Shown here one piece after another: positions 32,469-39,044 of a DNA stretch of 39,044 nt. Both the position numbers and the translations under genes were made by a program. The stretch lies in NCBI GenBank assembly GCA_030602785.1, contig JAUVZB010000021.1, positions 1 through 39,044 on the forward strand. The letters run 5' to 3'. The notes under the pieces were generated by a model. It saw only the letters and a program-made list of their open reading frames with translations, was not told the origin of the DNA and searched no databases. This DNA comes from Dehalococcoidia bacterium (GTDB lineage Bacteria; Chloroflexota; Dehalococcoidia; GIF9; AB-539-J10). Position 1 is the first letter of the stretch, and the number at the start of each line of letters is the position of its first letter.

Positions 32469-33539
32469 CTTCTCAATCACTGCGTCGGCCACCTGGTTCG
32501 TCGTGACCGCAGACGGATCATCACGGTCGGCCTTCATGTCATAGGTGACACTCTCGCCCTCTGCAATCACAGCGGCTATGGCACTCTCCAGCCTGTCGGC
32601 CGCCTCCGTCTCGCCCAGATGGCGAAGCATCAGTACGCCGGAGAGCATCGTAGCGATAGGATTCACCTTGTTGAGTCCGGCATACTTGGGAGCGCTTCCG
32701 TGCGTCGGCTCAAAGACCGCGATGTTGTCGCCGATGTTGGCGCCCGGCGCCAGCCCGAGGCCGCCCACGAGTCCCGCGCACAGGTCGGAGAGGACGTCGC
32801 CGTAGAAGTTGGGCGTCACAAGCACATCGAATTGCTGCGGCCGCCTGGCAAGCTGCATGCAGCACGCGTCGAGGAGGACATCCGTGAACTCTATCTCCGG
32901 ATAGTCCGGCGCAACTTCCCGTGCCGCGTCAAGGAATACTCCATCCGAGAACTTGAGGATGTTCGACTTGTGCACAGCGGTGACTTTTCTGCGGCCGTTG
33001 GCACGCGCATAGTCGAAGGCGAAGCGGGCTATCCGCGCGCTCGCCGAATGCGAAATCACACGCAGGCTCACCGCCGAGTCAGCAGGCACGCGTCTGCCAC
33101 TCGTCTCCTCTATGAATGCTCTCAGTCGCGTGGTGTCATCCTGCCCCCGATTGAACTCGATGCCGGCATACAGTCCCTCGGTGTTCTCCCGCACTACGAC
33201 GATGTCAACATCGTCATAGGGTGCGTACACTCCACGGAAGCTCCTGCACGGCCTCAGGCATGCGTACAGGTCCAGCTCCCTCCTGAGAGCCACGTTCACA
33301 CTGCGAAAGCCGCTCGCAATCGGAGTCGTCACTGGCCCCTTGATGGCCGTTCCGTTCTTCCGAATCGAATCGAGAGCCGCCTGCGGAAGCGGTGTTCCGG
33401 TCTTCTCCAGGGCCTCGGCGCCTATCACAACGGATTCCCACTCGAATGCGACACCAGTGGCTTCGAGCACCCGTCTCGTGGCTTCCGACACCTCCGGCCC
33501 AACACCATCACCCGGAATGAATGTGACTCTGTGCTTCAC
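32460..33539 (-). CDS. NAD-dependent isocitrate dehydrogenase
   Basis: A 359-residue member of the isocitrate/isopropylmalate dehydrogenase family, decarboxylating isocitrate to 2-oxoglutarate. The substrate motif S-x-N (SGFRSVNVALR), YACLRPCRSF and VVVRENTEGLYAGIE fit NAD-dependent isocitrate dehydrogenases better than isopropylmalate or homoisocitrate enzymes. The NAD site includes EPTHGSAPKYAGLNKVNP. The start is GTG at 33539 with GGAGG 4 bp upstream. It is the last gene of the oadA-aconitase-like-idh operon, which supports isocitrate as substrate. Confidence 0.85.
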   Translation of the reverse strand: MKHRVTFIPGDGVGPEVSEATRRVLEATGVAFEWESVVIGAEALEKTGTPLPQAALDSIRKNGTAIKGPVTTPIASGFRSVNVALRRELDLYACLRPCRSFRGVYAPYDDVDIVVVRENTEGLYAGIEFNRGQDDTTRLRAFIEETSGRRVPADSAVSLRVISHSASARIARFAFDYARANGRRKVTAVHKSNILKFSDGVFLDAAREVAPDYPEIEFTDVLLDACCMQLARRPQQFDVLVTPNFYGDVLSDLCAGLVGGLGLAPGANIGDNIAVFEPTHGSAPKYAGLNKVNPIATMLSGVLMLRHLGETEAADRLESAIAAVIAEGESVTYDMKADRDDPSAVTTNQVADAVIEKLR

Positions 33540-33588
33540 ACAACCTCCATGGAGTAAGCGCGATAGTAGATGATGTGCGGCTGAGGAT

Positions 33589-34101
33589 TCATGAGCCGGC
33601 ATCAAGCGTGCCGTGCTGCCTGATATACGACACGAGGCCACCTGCGGCGAGGATATCGGACATGAGCGGGGGCATCTTGTCACAACTCAGCGTTGTGCCC
33701 GTATTGAGGTTGACGACGATTCCGTCGTCCAGCCTTATCTCGATCTCATCGCCATCCTGAATGCCATCCGTATCGCAGATAAGAACGACCAATCCCTGGT
33801 TGATGGCATTCCGGTAGAAGATACGGGCCACCGACTTCGCCAGGATGGCGGCTACGCCCGCCATCTTGATGACAACCGGTGCATGCTCCCTGCTGGAGCC
33901 GAGCCCGAAGTTGCGTCCCCCGACAAGCACATCACCTTTCCTCACTTTGTCCCGGAATCCGTGGATTCTATCCTCGAAAACATGGACAGCCAGTTCAGGA
34001 AGGTTGCTGCGAAGGTGCGCGAACCTCCCGGGTATTATGTCGTCGGTTGAGACATCATCGCCTGCGGTGATGGCTGTGCCTCTCAGTATGTTCCTCTCCA
34101 T
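33589..34101 (-). CDS. Aconitase-like small (swivel) subunit
   Basis: A 170-residue swivel-domain subunit of the LeuD/homoaconitase small-subunit type. Signatures are GDDVSTDDIIPGRF, the GRNFGLGSSREHAP substrate loop with Ser and Arg, and FYRNAINQGL. Two-part enzymes of this family handle isopropylmalate, homocitrate or citrate. Lying between the matching large subunit and isocitrate dehydrogenase, it most likely acts as aconitase (inference). It starts 2 bp after the large subunit stop. Confidence 0.85.
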   Translation of the reverse strand: MERNILRGTAITAGDDVSTDDIIPGRFAHLRSNLPELAVHVFEDRIHGFRDKVRKGDVLVGGRNFGLGSSREHAPVVIKMAGVAAILAKSVARIFYRNAINQGLVVLICDTDGIQDGDEIEIRLDDGIVVNLNTGTTLSCDKMPPLMSDILAAGGLVSYIRQHGTLDAGS

Positions 34102-34103
34102 GA

Positions 34104-35357
34104 TCAGCGCATCTCCCGGGGATCGGTTATGATGCCGGCAAGCGCCGTTGCGGCCGCGGTCGCGGGACTCGCGAGATACACGAACGCGTCCGGGTTGCCC
34201 ATGCGTCCCTTGAAATTACGATTGGCTGTAGAGAGGCACGTCTCTCCGTCGCCGAGCACCCCCTGGTGCAGGCCCAGACAGGCGGCGCAACCGGGTGGCA
34301 ACATGACAGCGCCGGACTCAATGAGGGAGGCAACATACCCGTGCTCGATTGCCTGCAGCAACACCTGTCGAGAGGCTGGCGCAACAAGCAGCCTTGTGCC
34401 GTCAGCTTTCCTCTTGCCCGCAAGCATGCGCGCGACGAGTCCCAGGTCCTCCAGGCGCCCATTCGTACACGTACCGACAAAGACCTGTTCCACGCGTGTG
34501 CCGCTCAACTCGGAGACGAGGCGCACGTTATCCACAGTGTGCGGGCACGATGCCACAGGCTGCAGCGAGTCGAGGGCAATCTCAATCGTGCGCTGGTACC
34601 GGGCATCCGCGTCGGCAGCCAGCGCGCGGTAGTCCTTGCCTCGGCCCATGGCTTCAAGGAATTCCCTGGTCTTCTCATCGCTTGGAAAGAGGCCCACCTT
34701 GGCCCCTGCCTCCACAGCCATGTTCGACACAACGAGCCTGTCAGCCAGCGAGAGCGTCTCGACACCGGGTCCGGCGAACTCCAGCGCCATGTATGTGGCG
34801 CCGTCCGCCCCGATAAGTCCAATCAGGTGAAGAATGAGGTCCTTCGAGTACACCATCGGGCCAAGTGACCCTGTTAGCCATATGCGCAGCGTCTCGGGAA
34901 CTCTGAACCAGTTCTTCCCCAGCGCCATGGCAACTGCAACATCACTCGATCCCATTCCTGTCCCGAACGCACCGAATGCGCCGGCAGTCACGCTGTGCGA
35001 GTCAGAACCCACAATCACATCGCCCGGCCTGGCGTAGCGCTCGGCAACGAGTTGGTGACACACGCCGTCACCGACATCGCTCACGGCACAGTCGAACTGG
35101 CGGCCAAACTCCCGCATGAACACGTGATCCGTCGAGAGTCCTCGTGCAGGACTGGGAGCAGCGTGGTCCATGAAAAGGACCGTCCGCGACGGGTCTGCAA
35201 GCTCCTCGAAACCTCCCTCTTCGAAAATCCGCAACGTCAGGGGCCCGGTCGTATCCTGCACAAACGCGAGGTCGACACGCGAGATTGCGATGTCGCCCGC
35301 GCTGGCATCGGTGCCCGATCTATCAGACAGGATTTTCTCGGCGAGGGTCTTTCCCAT
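34104..35357 (-). CDS. Aconitase-like large subunit ([4Fe-4S] hydro-lyase, LeuC/homoaconitase type)
   Basis: A 417-residue catalytic subunit. It has the N-terminal GKTLAEKILSDRSG, the DHAAPSP and GDSHSVTAGAFGAFGTGMG-like segments, and cluster cysteines in VGTCTNGRLEDL and PPGCAACLG. This archaeal-type split form covers isopropylmalate dehydratase, homoaconitase and some aconitases. The operon context (carboxylating enzyme upstream, isocitrate dehydrogenase downstream) points to citrate/isocitrate. The ATG at 35357 (MGKTLAEK) is preferred because upstream in-frame sequence lies within the previous gene and is unconserved. Confidence 0.86.
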   Translation of the reverse strand: MGKTLAEKILSDRSGTDASAGDIAISRVDLAFVQDTTGPLTLRIFEEGGFEELADPSRTVLFMDHAAPSPARGLSTDHVFMREFGRQFDCAVSDVGDGVCHQLVAERYARPGDVIVGSDSHSVTAGAFGAFGTGMGSSDVAVAMALGKNWFRVPETLRIWLTGSLGPMVYSKDLILHLIGLIGADGATYMALEFAGPGVETLSLADRLVVSNMAVEAGAKVGLFPSDEKTREFLEAMGRGKDYRALAADADARYQRTIEIALDSLQPVASCPHTVDNVRLVSELSGTRVEQVFVGTCTNGRLEDLGLVARMLAGKRKADGTRLLVAPASRQVLLQAIEHGYVASLIESGAVMLPPGCAACLGLHQGVLGDGETCLSTANRNFKGRMGNPDAFVYLASPATAAATALAGIITDPREMR

Positions 35358-35362
35358 CGAAG

Positions 35363-37111
35363 CTATCCTATCACCGCCAGGATCTGGTCCAACTGCACTT
35401 TGTCGCCGGGCTGGCACATGATGGCGATAACCTTCCCATCCTCCGGAGACGGCAGGACGTTCTCCATCTTCATGGCCTCAAGCAGGCATACTCCGTCGCC
35501 GGCTTGCACCTCATCTCCCTCCTCAACCAGGTAGCGGATGATTGTGCCTGGCATGGGGCACAACAGCGGCGTTCCCGCAGCCGGCTCGGGAGATGGCTCG
35601 GCTCCTGTCAGCACAGGGTCCTCGACCGCCTCCGCGTCGGGCGCAGCCACTTCGCCCGAGCGCACTTTCGCAAGCAGTGCGTCCTCCCGCCGGATATCAT
35701 CCAGCGTCTTGCCCTTCGTCTCTGGCGGAGGCGCCTCAAGCCCGTACTTCCAGCGCAGGAATCGCCCACCCGACGTCGGATAGAGTACGTATGTGAGAAC
35801 ATCGCCGGCGTCAGCCGCCAGGTCACCCACTTCGCGGCGGGCTGCCTCCAGTTCAGGCTCCAGCACGTCGGCGGGGCGGCAGTCAATCGGTTGTTCACCC
35901 CGCTCGTAACCCTTGAGCACGATCTCCTGCACCGAAGGGTCAACAGGTATGGACGGCTTGCCATAGAGGCCGTAGACGTAGTCCTTCACCTGCTCGGACA
36001 CGGTCTTGTAGCGACCGAAAAGGACATTGGTGATTGCCTGCGTCCCAACGATCTGGCTCGTTGGCGTGACAAGCGGTGGATAGCCAAGGTCCTTCCGAAC
36101 CCGGGGCAGTTCCGCATACACCTCGGGCAGGCGGTCGAGCGCGCCGGCCTCCTTCAACTGGGACACCATGTTGCTGTACATGCCCCCGGGTATCTGATGC
36201 CGGAGAACCGCAGTGTCGATGACTGACATCCGGGTGTGGGCCAGGAAATCCCTGTACCTGGGAGCGATGGCCTCAAGCTTGTCATCAATCGCCAGCACCG
36301 TGTCGAGGTCGAGCCCGGTCTCCCGCGGCGTGCCCCGAAGGGCCGCAATCATCGTCTCGATTGCCGTATGAGACGTGCGCAAGGCGAACGGGGCAAGGCA
36401 GGTGTCTATCATGTCCACGCCGGCCTCCACCGCTTTCAGCAGGCTCATGGCCGCCATGCCGCTCGTCGAATGGCTGTGCAGTGCCACAGGGATGTCGAGC
36501 ACGTCTTTCAACGAACTGATCAGGTCATACGCATCATCAGGGGCCATCAGGCCGGCCATGTCCTTCACACAGAGGCTGTCCGCCCCCATCTCCTGCAGCG
36601 TGAGTGCCTTGTCGATGAAGTAGTCTATCGTGTAGACGGGACCACCGAGCTTGTGCTCGGTCAGCGAGTAGCAGACGGTGGCTTGCACGTGCTTGCCGCA
36701 CTCCCTGGCCGCTTCCATAGCCGTGCGGAGGTTTCGCTCGTCGTTCAACGCATCGAAGATACGAAAGACGTCGATGCCGCACTCAGAGGCGTGGCGCACA
36801 AACGCCTTCACGACATCGTCCGCGTAGTTCCGGTACCCAACGAGGTTCTGTCCGCGCAAAAGCATCTGGAGCCGAGTCCTGGGAGCCGCACGTTTCAGAA
36901 GACGCAGGCGCTCCCACGGGTCCTCGTTGAGGAAGCGCGTCATGACATCAAACGTGGCGCCGCCCCAGACCTCCATGGACCAGAAGCCGAGGCCATCCAT
37001 GTCAGGAGCCAGCTCAAGCAGGTCTTCAGTCCTCACCCTGGTCGCGAGCAGCGATTGGTGCCCATCACGCAAGGTCAGGTCGATGACTTGCACAGGTGTC
37101 GTTTCGTACAT
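35363..37111 (-). CDS. Pyruvate/oxaloacetate carboxyltransferase subunit with biotin domain (PycB/OadA)
   Basis: A 582-residue carboxyltransferase. The TIM barrel begins VIDLTLRDGHQSLLATRVRT. The catalytic Lys lies in LCVKDMAG and metal-binding histidines in ALHSHSTSGMA. A middle PYC_OADA domain follows, then a Pro/Ala/Glu-rich linker and a C-terminal biotinyl domain with EAMKMEN. The same architecture serves pyruvate carboxylase subunit B and oxaloacetate decarboxylase alpha. No membrane beta or gamma decarboxylase subunits are nearby, and the downstream aconitase-like and isocitrate dehydrogenase genes favour an anabolic pyruvate carboxylase role (inference). The biotin carboxylase partner is not in the window. 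ATG at 37111 has AAGGAG 11 bp upstream. Confidence 0.9.
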   Translation of the reverse strand: MYETTPVQVIDLTLRDGHQSLLATRVRTEDLLELAPDMDGLGFWSMEVWGGATFDVMTRFLNEDPWERLRLLKRAAPRTRLQMLLRGQNLVGYRNYADDVVKAFVRHASECGIDVFRIFDALNDERNLRTAMEAARECGKHVQATVCYSLTEHKLGGPVYTIDYFIDKALTLQEMGADSLCVKDMAGLMAPDDAYDLISSLKDVLDIPVALHSHSTSGMAAMSLLKAVEAGVDMIDTCLAPFALRTSHTAIETMIAALRGTPRETGLDLDTVLAIDDKLEAIAPRYRDFLAHTRMSVIDTAVLRHQIPGGMYSNMVSQLKEAGALDRLPEVYAELPRVRKDLGYPPLVTPTSQIVGTQAITNVLFGRYKTVSEQVKDYVYGLYGKPSIPVDPSVQEIVLKGYERGEQPIDCRPADVLEPELEAARREVGDLAADAGDVLTYVLYPTSGGRFLRWKYGLEAPPPETKGKTLDDIRREDALLAKVRSGEVAAPDAEAVEDPVLTGAEPSPEPAAGTPLLCPMPGTIIRYLVEEGDEVQAGDGVCLLEAMKMENVLPSPEDGKVIAIMCQPGDKVQLDQILAVIG

Positions 37112-37153
37112 GAAGTGGGTGGCTCCTTATCCGAATCAGAATGCGGAACGATT

Positions 37154-37182
37154 ATTCTATTCAAATCCGCTGTTATAATCAA
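37154..37182 (-). promoter_or_regulatory. Promoter of the pycB/oadA operon
   Basis: On the minus strand TTGATT (37182-37177), a 17-bp spacer and TAGAAT (37159-37154). The transcript would begin near 37147 with about 36 nt of leader before the ATG at 37111. The -35 box overlaps the -10 of the divergent folP promoter. Confidence 0.65.
37174..37179 (+). promoter_or_regulatory. Consensus -10 box of folP, probably leaderless
   Basis: A perfect TATAAT seven bases before the GTG start codon at 37187. With usual spacing the transcript begins at or within a base of the start codon, and no ribosome-binding site is present. The -35 region is poor. Confidence 0.55.
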
Positions 37183-37186
37183 CGAC

Positions 37187-38050
37187 GTGACGTTCGCCGA
37201 GCAGATGGGCGTAGAGGGGAAGCTGCCACTGCATATCCGGGCCACAACGTTTCAGTGGGGTAGACGAACCTACGTGATGGGGATACTCAACGTCTCGCCC
37301 GACTCGTTCGCGGGCGACGGCGTGACGAAGCTGTCAACGGCGCTATCCCTGGTCCGGCAGATGGTCGCCGATGGCGCCGACCTCATCGACATCGGGGGCG
37401 AGTCCACAAGGCCGGGCTCAGAGCCAATCAGCGCGGACGAGGAGACCGAGCGCGTCGTCCCGGTCATTGCGGCTATCCGTCGCGAACTGGACATCCCGCT
37501 AAGCGTTGACACCTACAAGTACCAGGTCGCATACGAGGCGCTGGAGGCCGGAGCCGACATCATCAACGACATCTGGGGGCTGAAGCAAGAGCCGAGACTG
37601 GCCGACCTCGCCGCGGAGCGCGGCGCAGGCATGGTCCTGATGAGCAACCAGAGAGACGTCTCCCCGAGGCATGACGTAGTGTTCAATGACATCGTCAAGG
37701 TCGTGGCAGAAGACCTTCGAAGGGCCACATACGAGGCGCTCGAGCGAGGGGTTCCGTCGACACAACTCATAGTCGACCCCGGCATCGGGTTCGGAAAGAC
37801 GCAGCCGCAGAATCTTGAACTGCTGCGGAGGATGGGCGAACTGCGTGAGTTGGGGTTTCCCATACTTGTCGGCACATCGAGGAAATCCGTCCTGGGACAT
37901 GTGCTGGACCTCCCTCCCTCCGAACGACTTGAGGCAACGGCAGCTACTGTGGCGATATGCGTCACACAGGGAGTCGACATCGTCCGGGTACACGACGTCA
38001 GGGAGATGCGGCGCGTCTGCAAGGTTGCCGATGCAATCACCCGCGGCTAA
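37187..38050 (+). CDS. folP: Dihydropteroate synthase
   Basis: A 287-residue TIM-barrel enzyme joining p-aminobenzoate to dihydropterin pyrophosphate in folate synthesis. Motifs include VMGILNVSPDSFAGDG, DIGGESTRPGSEP, PLSVDTYK, INDIWGL, DPGIGFGKT and GTSRKS. The start is set at GTG 37187 because a TATAAT lies just ahead; an internal ATG at 37205 is the alternative. It heads a three-gene pterin operon with folK and a 6-pyruvoyl-tetrahydropterin synthase homologue. Confidence 0.93.
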   Translation: MTFAEQMGVEGKLPLHIRATTFQWGRRTYVMGILNVSPDSFAGDGVTKLSTALSLVRQMVADGADLIDIGGESTRPGSEPISADEETERVVPVIAAIRRELDIPLSVDTYKYQVAYEALEAGADIINDIWGLKQEPRLADLAAERGAGMVLMSNQRDVSPRHDVVFNDIVKVVAEDLRRATYEALERGVPSTQLIVDPGIGFGKTQPQNLELLRRMGELRELGFPILVGTSRKSVLGHVLDLPPSERLEATAATVAICVTQGVDIVRVHDVREMRRVCKVADAITRG

Positions 38051-38054
38051 GGAC

Positions 38055-38567
38055 ATGGCACCGGAGCAAGTGTTCCTGGGACTCGGGTCGAACATTGGCG
38101 ACAGGCTGGGGCAACTGAGCGCAGCGCTCCGGGCTCTCGCGCAGCACGTGGACCTTCTGGAGACATCGAGCGTCTACGAGACGGAGCCGGTCGGCCATGC
38201 CAGCCAGCCTCCCTTTCTGAACCTCGTGTGCCACGCCACAACGGAACTGGCTCCGCTGGAGCTACTGGACCTGACTCAACGCATCGAGACAGAACTGGAA
38301 CGCCGCCCCACGTTCAAGAACGGGCCCCGCACCGTGGATATCGACATCCTCTTCTATGGCAGCCGGTCGGTCCACACGGCTCAACTGGACATCCCTCACC
38401 CACGCATCCCCGAGCGTTCCTTCGTACTCGTACCACTAGCGGAGATAGCTCCTGACCTCGTTCATCCCGAACTGCGCAAGACCGTGGCAACGCTCGCGAG
38501 TGAGACACGCGACAGCCACTGGGTGCGCAAAAGACACGGAGGCAATGATGTACCAGCTATTCGTTGA
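38055..38567 (+). CDS. folK: 2-amino-4-hydroxy-6-hydroxymethyldihydropteridine pyrophosphokinase
   Basis: A 170-residue HPPK, which pyrophosphorylates 6-hydroxymethyl-dihydropterin before FolP. Motifs are FLGLGSNIGDR at the N-terminus, SSVYETEPVGHASQPPFLN, and the signature GPRTVDIDILFYG followed by IPHPRIPERSFVLVPL. It begins 4 bp after the folP stop; an in-frame ATG at 38031 inside folP is also possible. The 3' end overlaps the next gene by 20 bp. Confidence 0.93.
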   Translation: MAPEQVFLGLGSNIGDRLGQLSAALRALAQHVDLLETSSVYETEPVGHASQPPFLNLVCHATTELAPLELLDLTQRIETELERRPTFKNGPRTVDIDILFYGSRSVHTAQLDIPHPRIPERSFVLVPLAEIAPDLVHPELRKTVATLASETRDSHWVRKRHGGNDVPAIR

Positions 38568-38916
38568 AGAGCACTTCGATGCCGCCCACTATCTCCCCGA
38601 GTACAACGGCAAGTGTGAGCGACTACACGGCCACCGGTTCAAGGTCGTCCTTCGAGTGGAGGCCGAATCCGTCGGCAGCGACGGGATGGCATACGACTTC
38701 GCCGAGATGAAACGCCTGCTCCGTGAGCTGCTCTCACAGGTGGACCATACCTGCCTCAACGAACTCGGGCCCTTCTCTGCGAAGGCTCCGTCGAGCGAGA
38801 ACATCGCCGCATGGCTCTACCGGGAACTGCAACCCCTGTTCGAAGACACGCCCGTGCGGCTCGCAAGCGTCGAAGTATGGGAATCGCCGACAGCAGGAGT
38901 CAGCTACAGTCCCTAG
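38548..38916 (+). CDS. 6-pyruvoyl-tetrahydropterin synthase family protein, PTPS-I/III-like
   Basis: A 122-residue T-fold enzyme of the QueD/PTPS family (COG0720). Zinc ligands are His14 and the HGH pair (His27, His29). The catalytic segment reads CERLHGH, that is CE-x2-HGH with both Cys23 and Glu24. Within this family C-x3-HGH is typical of QueD, E-x2-HGH of PTPS-III (a FolB substitute) and CE-x2-HGH of PTPS-I/III enzymes that can do both. Its place after folP-folK with no folB supports a folate role. The ATG at 38548 has GGAGG 5 bp upstream. The TAG stop lies in the CTAG edge of the repeat element that follows. Confidence 0.88.
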   Translation: MYQLFVEEHFDAAHYLPEYNGKCERLHGHRFKVVLRVEAESVGSDGMAYDFAEMKRLLRELLSQVDHTCLNELGPFSAKAPSSENIAAWLYRELQPLFEDTPVRLASVEVWESPTAGVSYSP

Positions 38917-39044
38917 GAGCCTGTCGGAGAAACAGCCCCCTTGGTATTGGTACGAAGGGAGCAGCTCGGCCATGTCGCGCTGCCGACACGCCACTCATTA
39001 TGACCATTCACGGTCGAGTTCCCTGGTGTAGGGGCGGACCTCTG
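38913..39044. repeat. Second copy of the terminal repeat element (partial)
   Basis: 38913-38974 matches the minus strand of 111-171, beginning CTAGGAGCCTGTCGGA and running through GGTACGAAGGGAG to CTCGGCCATG, with a few substitutions and one indel. Beyond 38975 the two copies diverge, so family members share ends but not interiors. The far end is outside the window. Its CTAG boundary supplies the stop codon of the preceding pterin gene. Confidence 0.75.

Noticed and set aside
32460-33539. Isopropylmalate or homoisocitrate dehydrogenase
   Set aside because: The S-x-N and RENTEG motifs and YACLRPCRSF fit isocitrate dehydrogenase better, and no leucine or lysine pathway genes are nearby.

Overview
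The window looks like a chromosomal piece of an anaerobic, GC-rich bacterium. It has many 1-26 bp gene overlaps (ATGA, GTGA), frequent GTG/TTG starts and clear sigma70-type promoters. The nine-gene aromatic operon, the NAD-isocitrate dehydrogenase/aconitase-like pair, the short ArgA-type acetyltransferase and a full membrane hydrogenase suggest Chloroflexota, perhaps near Dehalococcoidia. This is inference from gene content and needs a phylogeny. No rRNA, tRNA, CRISPR or phage genes were seen.

Layout. 1-171: a short element with terminal inverted repeats; a related copy in the opposite orientation starts at 38913 and runs off the right edge. 187-1371 (+): an orphan URO-D/MtaA-superfamily protein. 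1316-9845 (-): a complete shikimate, Phe and Tyr operon, aroF-aroB-aroD-aroE-aroK-aroA-aroC-pheA-tyrA. It is preceded (9913-10111) by a promoter, a 29-codon leader peptide rich in Tyr, Phe and Trp, and an intrinsic terminator that can refold, a classic translation-coupled attenuator. 10112-10638: about 0.5 kb with no convincing gene. 10697-13739 (-): TRAP transporter dctP-dctQ-dctM, whose promoter abuts tandem 17-bp repeats. 13989-15191 (-): an enolase-superfamily sugar-acid dehydratase-like enzyme.

15454-23487 (+): fourteen genes in the mbhA-N order of the Pyrococcus-type energy-converting [NiFe] hydrogenase. An Mrp-like antiporter module (A-H) is joined to the hydrogenase module (I-N), and both Ni-binding CxxC pairs are intact. 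A HycI-like maturation protease follows on the other strand (23496-23984). Then come nfu and a CoA-disulfide-reductase/rhodanese flavoprotein (24273-26198).

26267-30507: two surface proteins with PKD-like domains carrying a repeated C-x3-C motif, divergent from a thioredoxin-CcdA membrane fusion. 30615-32468 (+): nadK, an ArgA-like acetyltransferase and an ADP-ribose-type Nudix hydrolase. 32460-37111 (-): a carboxylase/decarboxylase subunit with biotin domain, aconitase-like large and small subunits, and NAD-isocitrate dehydrogenase, an oxaloacetate-to-2-oxoglutarate arm lacking citrate synthase. 37187-38916 (+): folP, folK and a 6-pyruvoyl-tetrahydropterin synthase homologue whose CE-x2-HGH motif suggests that it replaces FolB.

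Most notable: the aromatic attenuator, the complete Mbh operon with protease and sulfur genes beside it, the cysteine-paired PKD-like proteins beside a thiol-redox transporter, and several compact promoter architectures.
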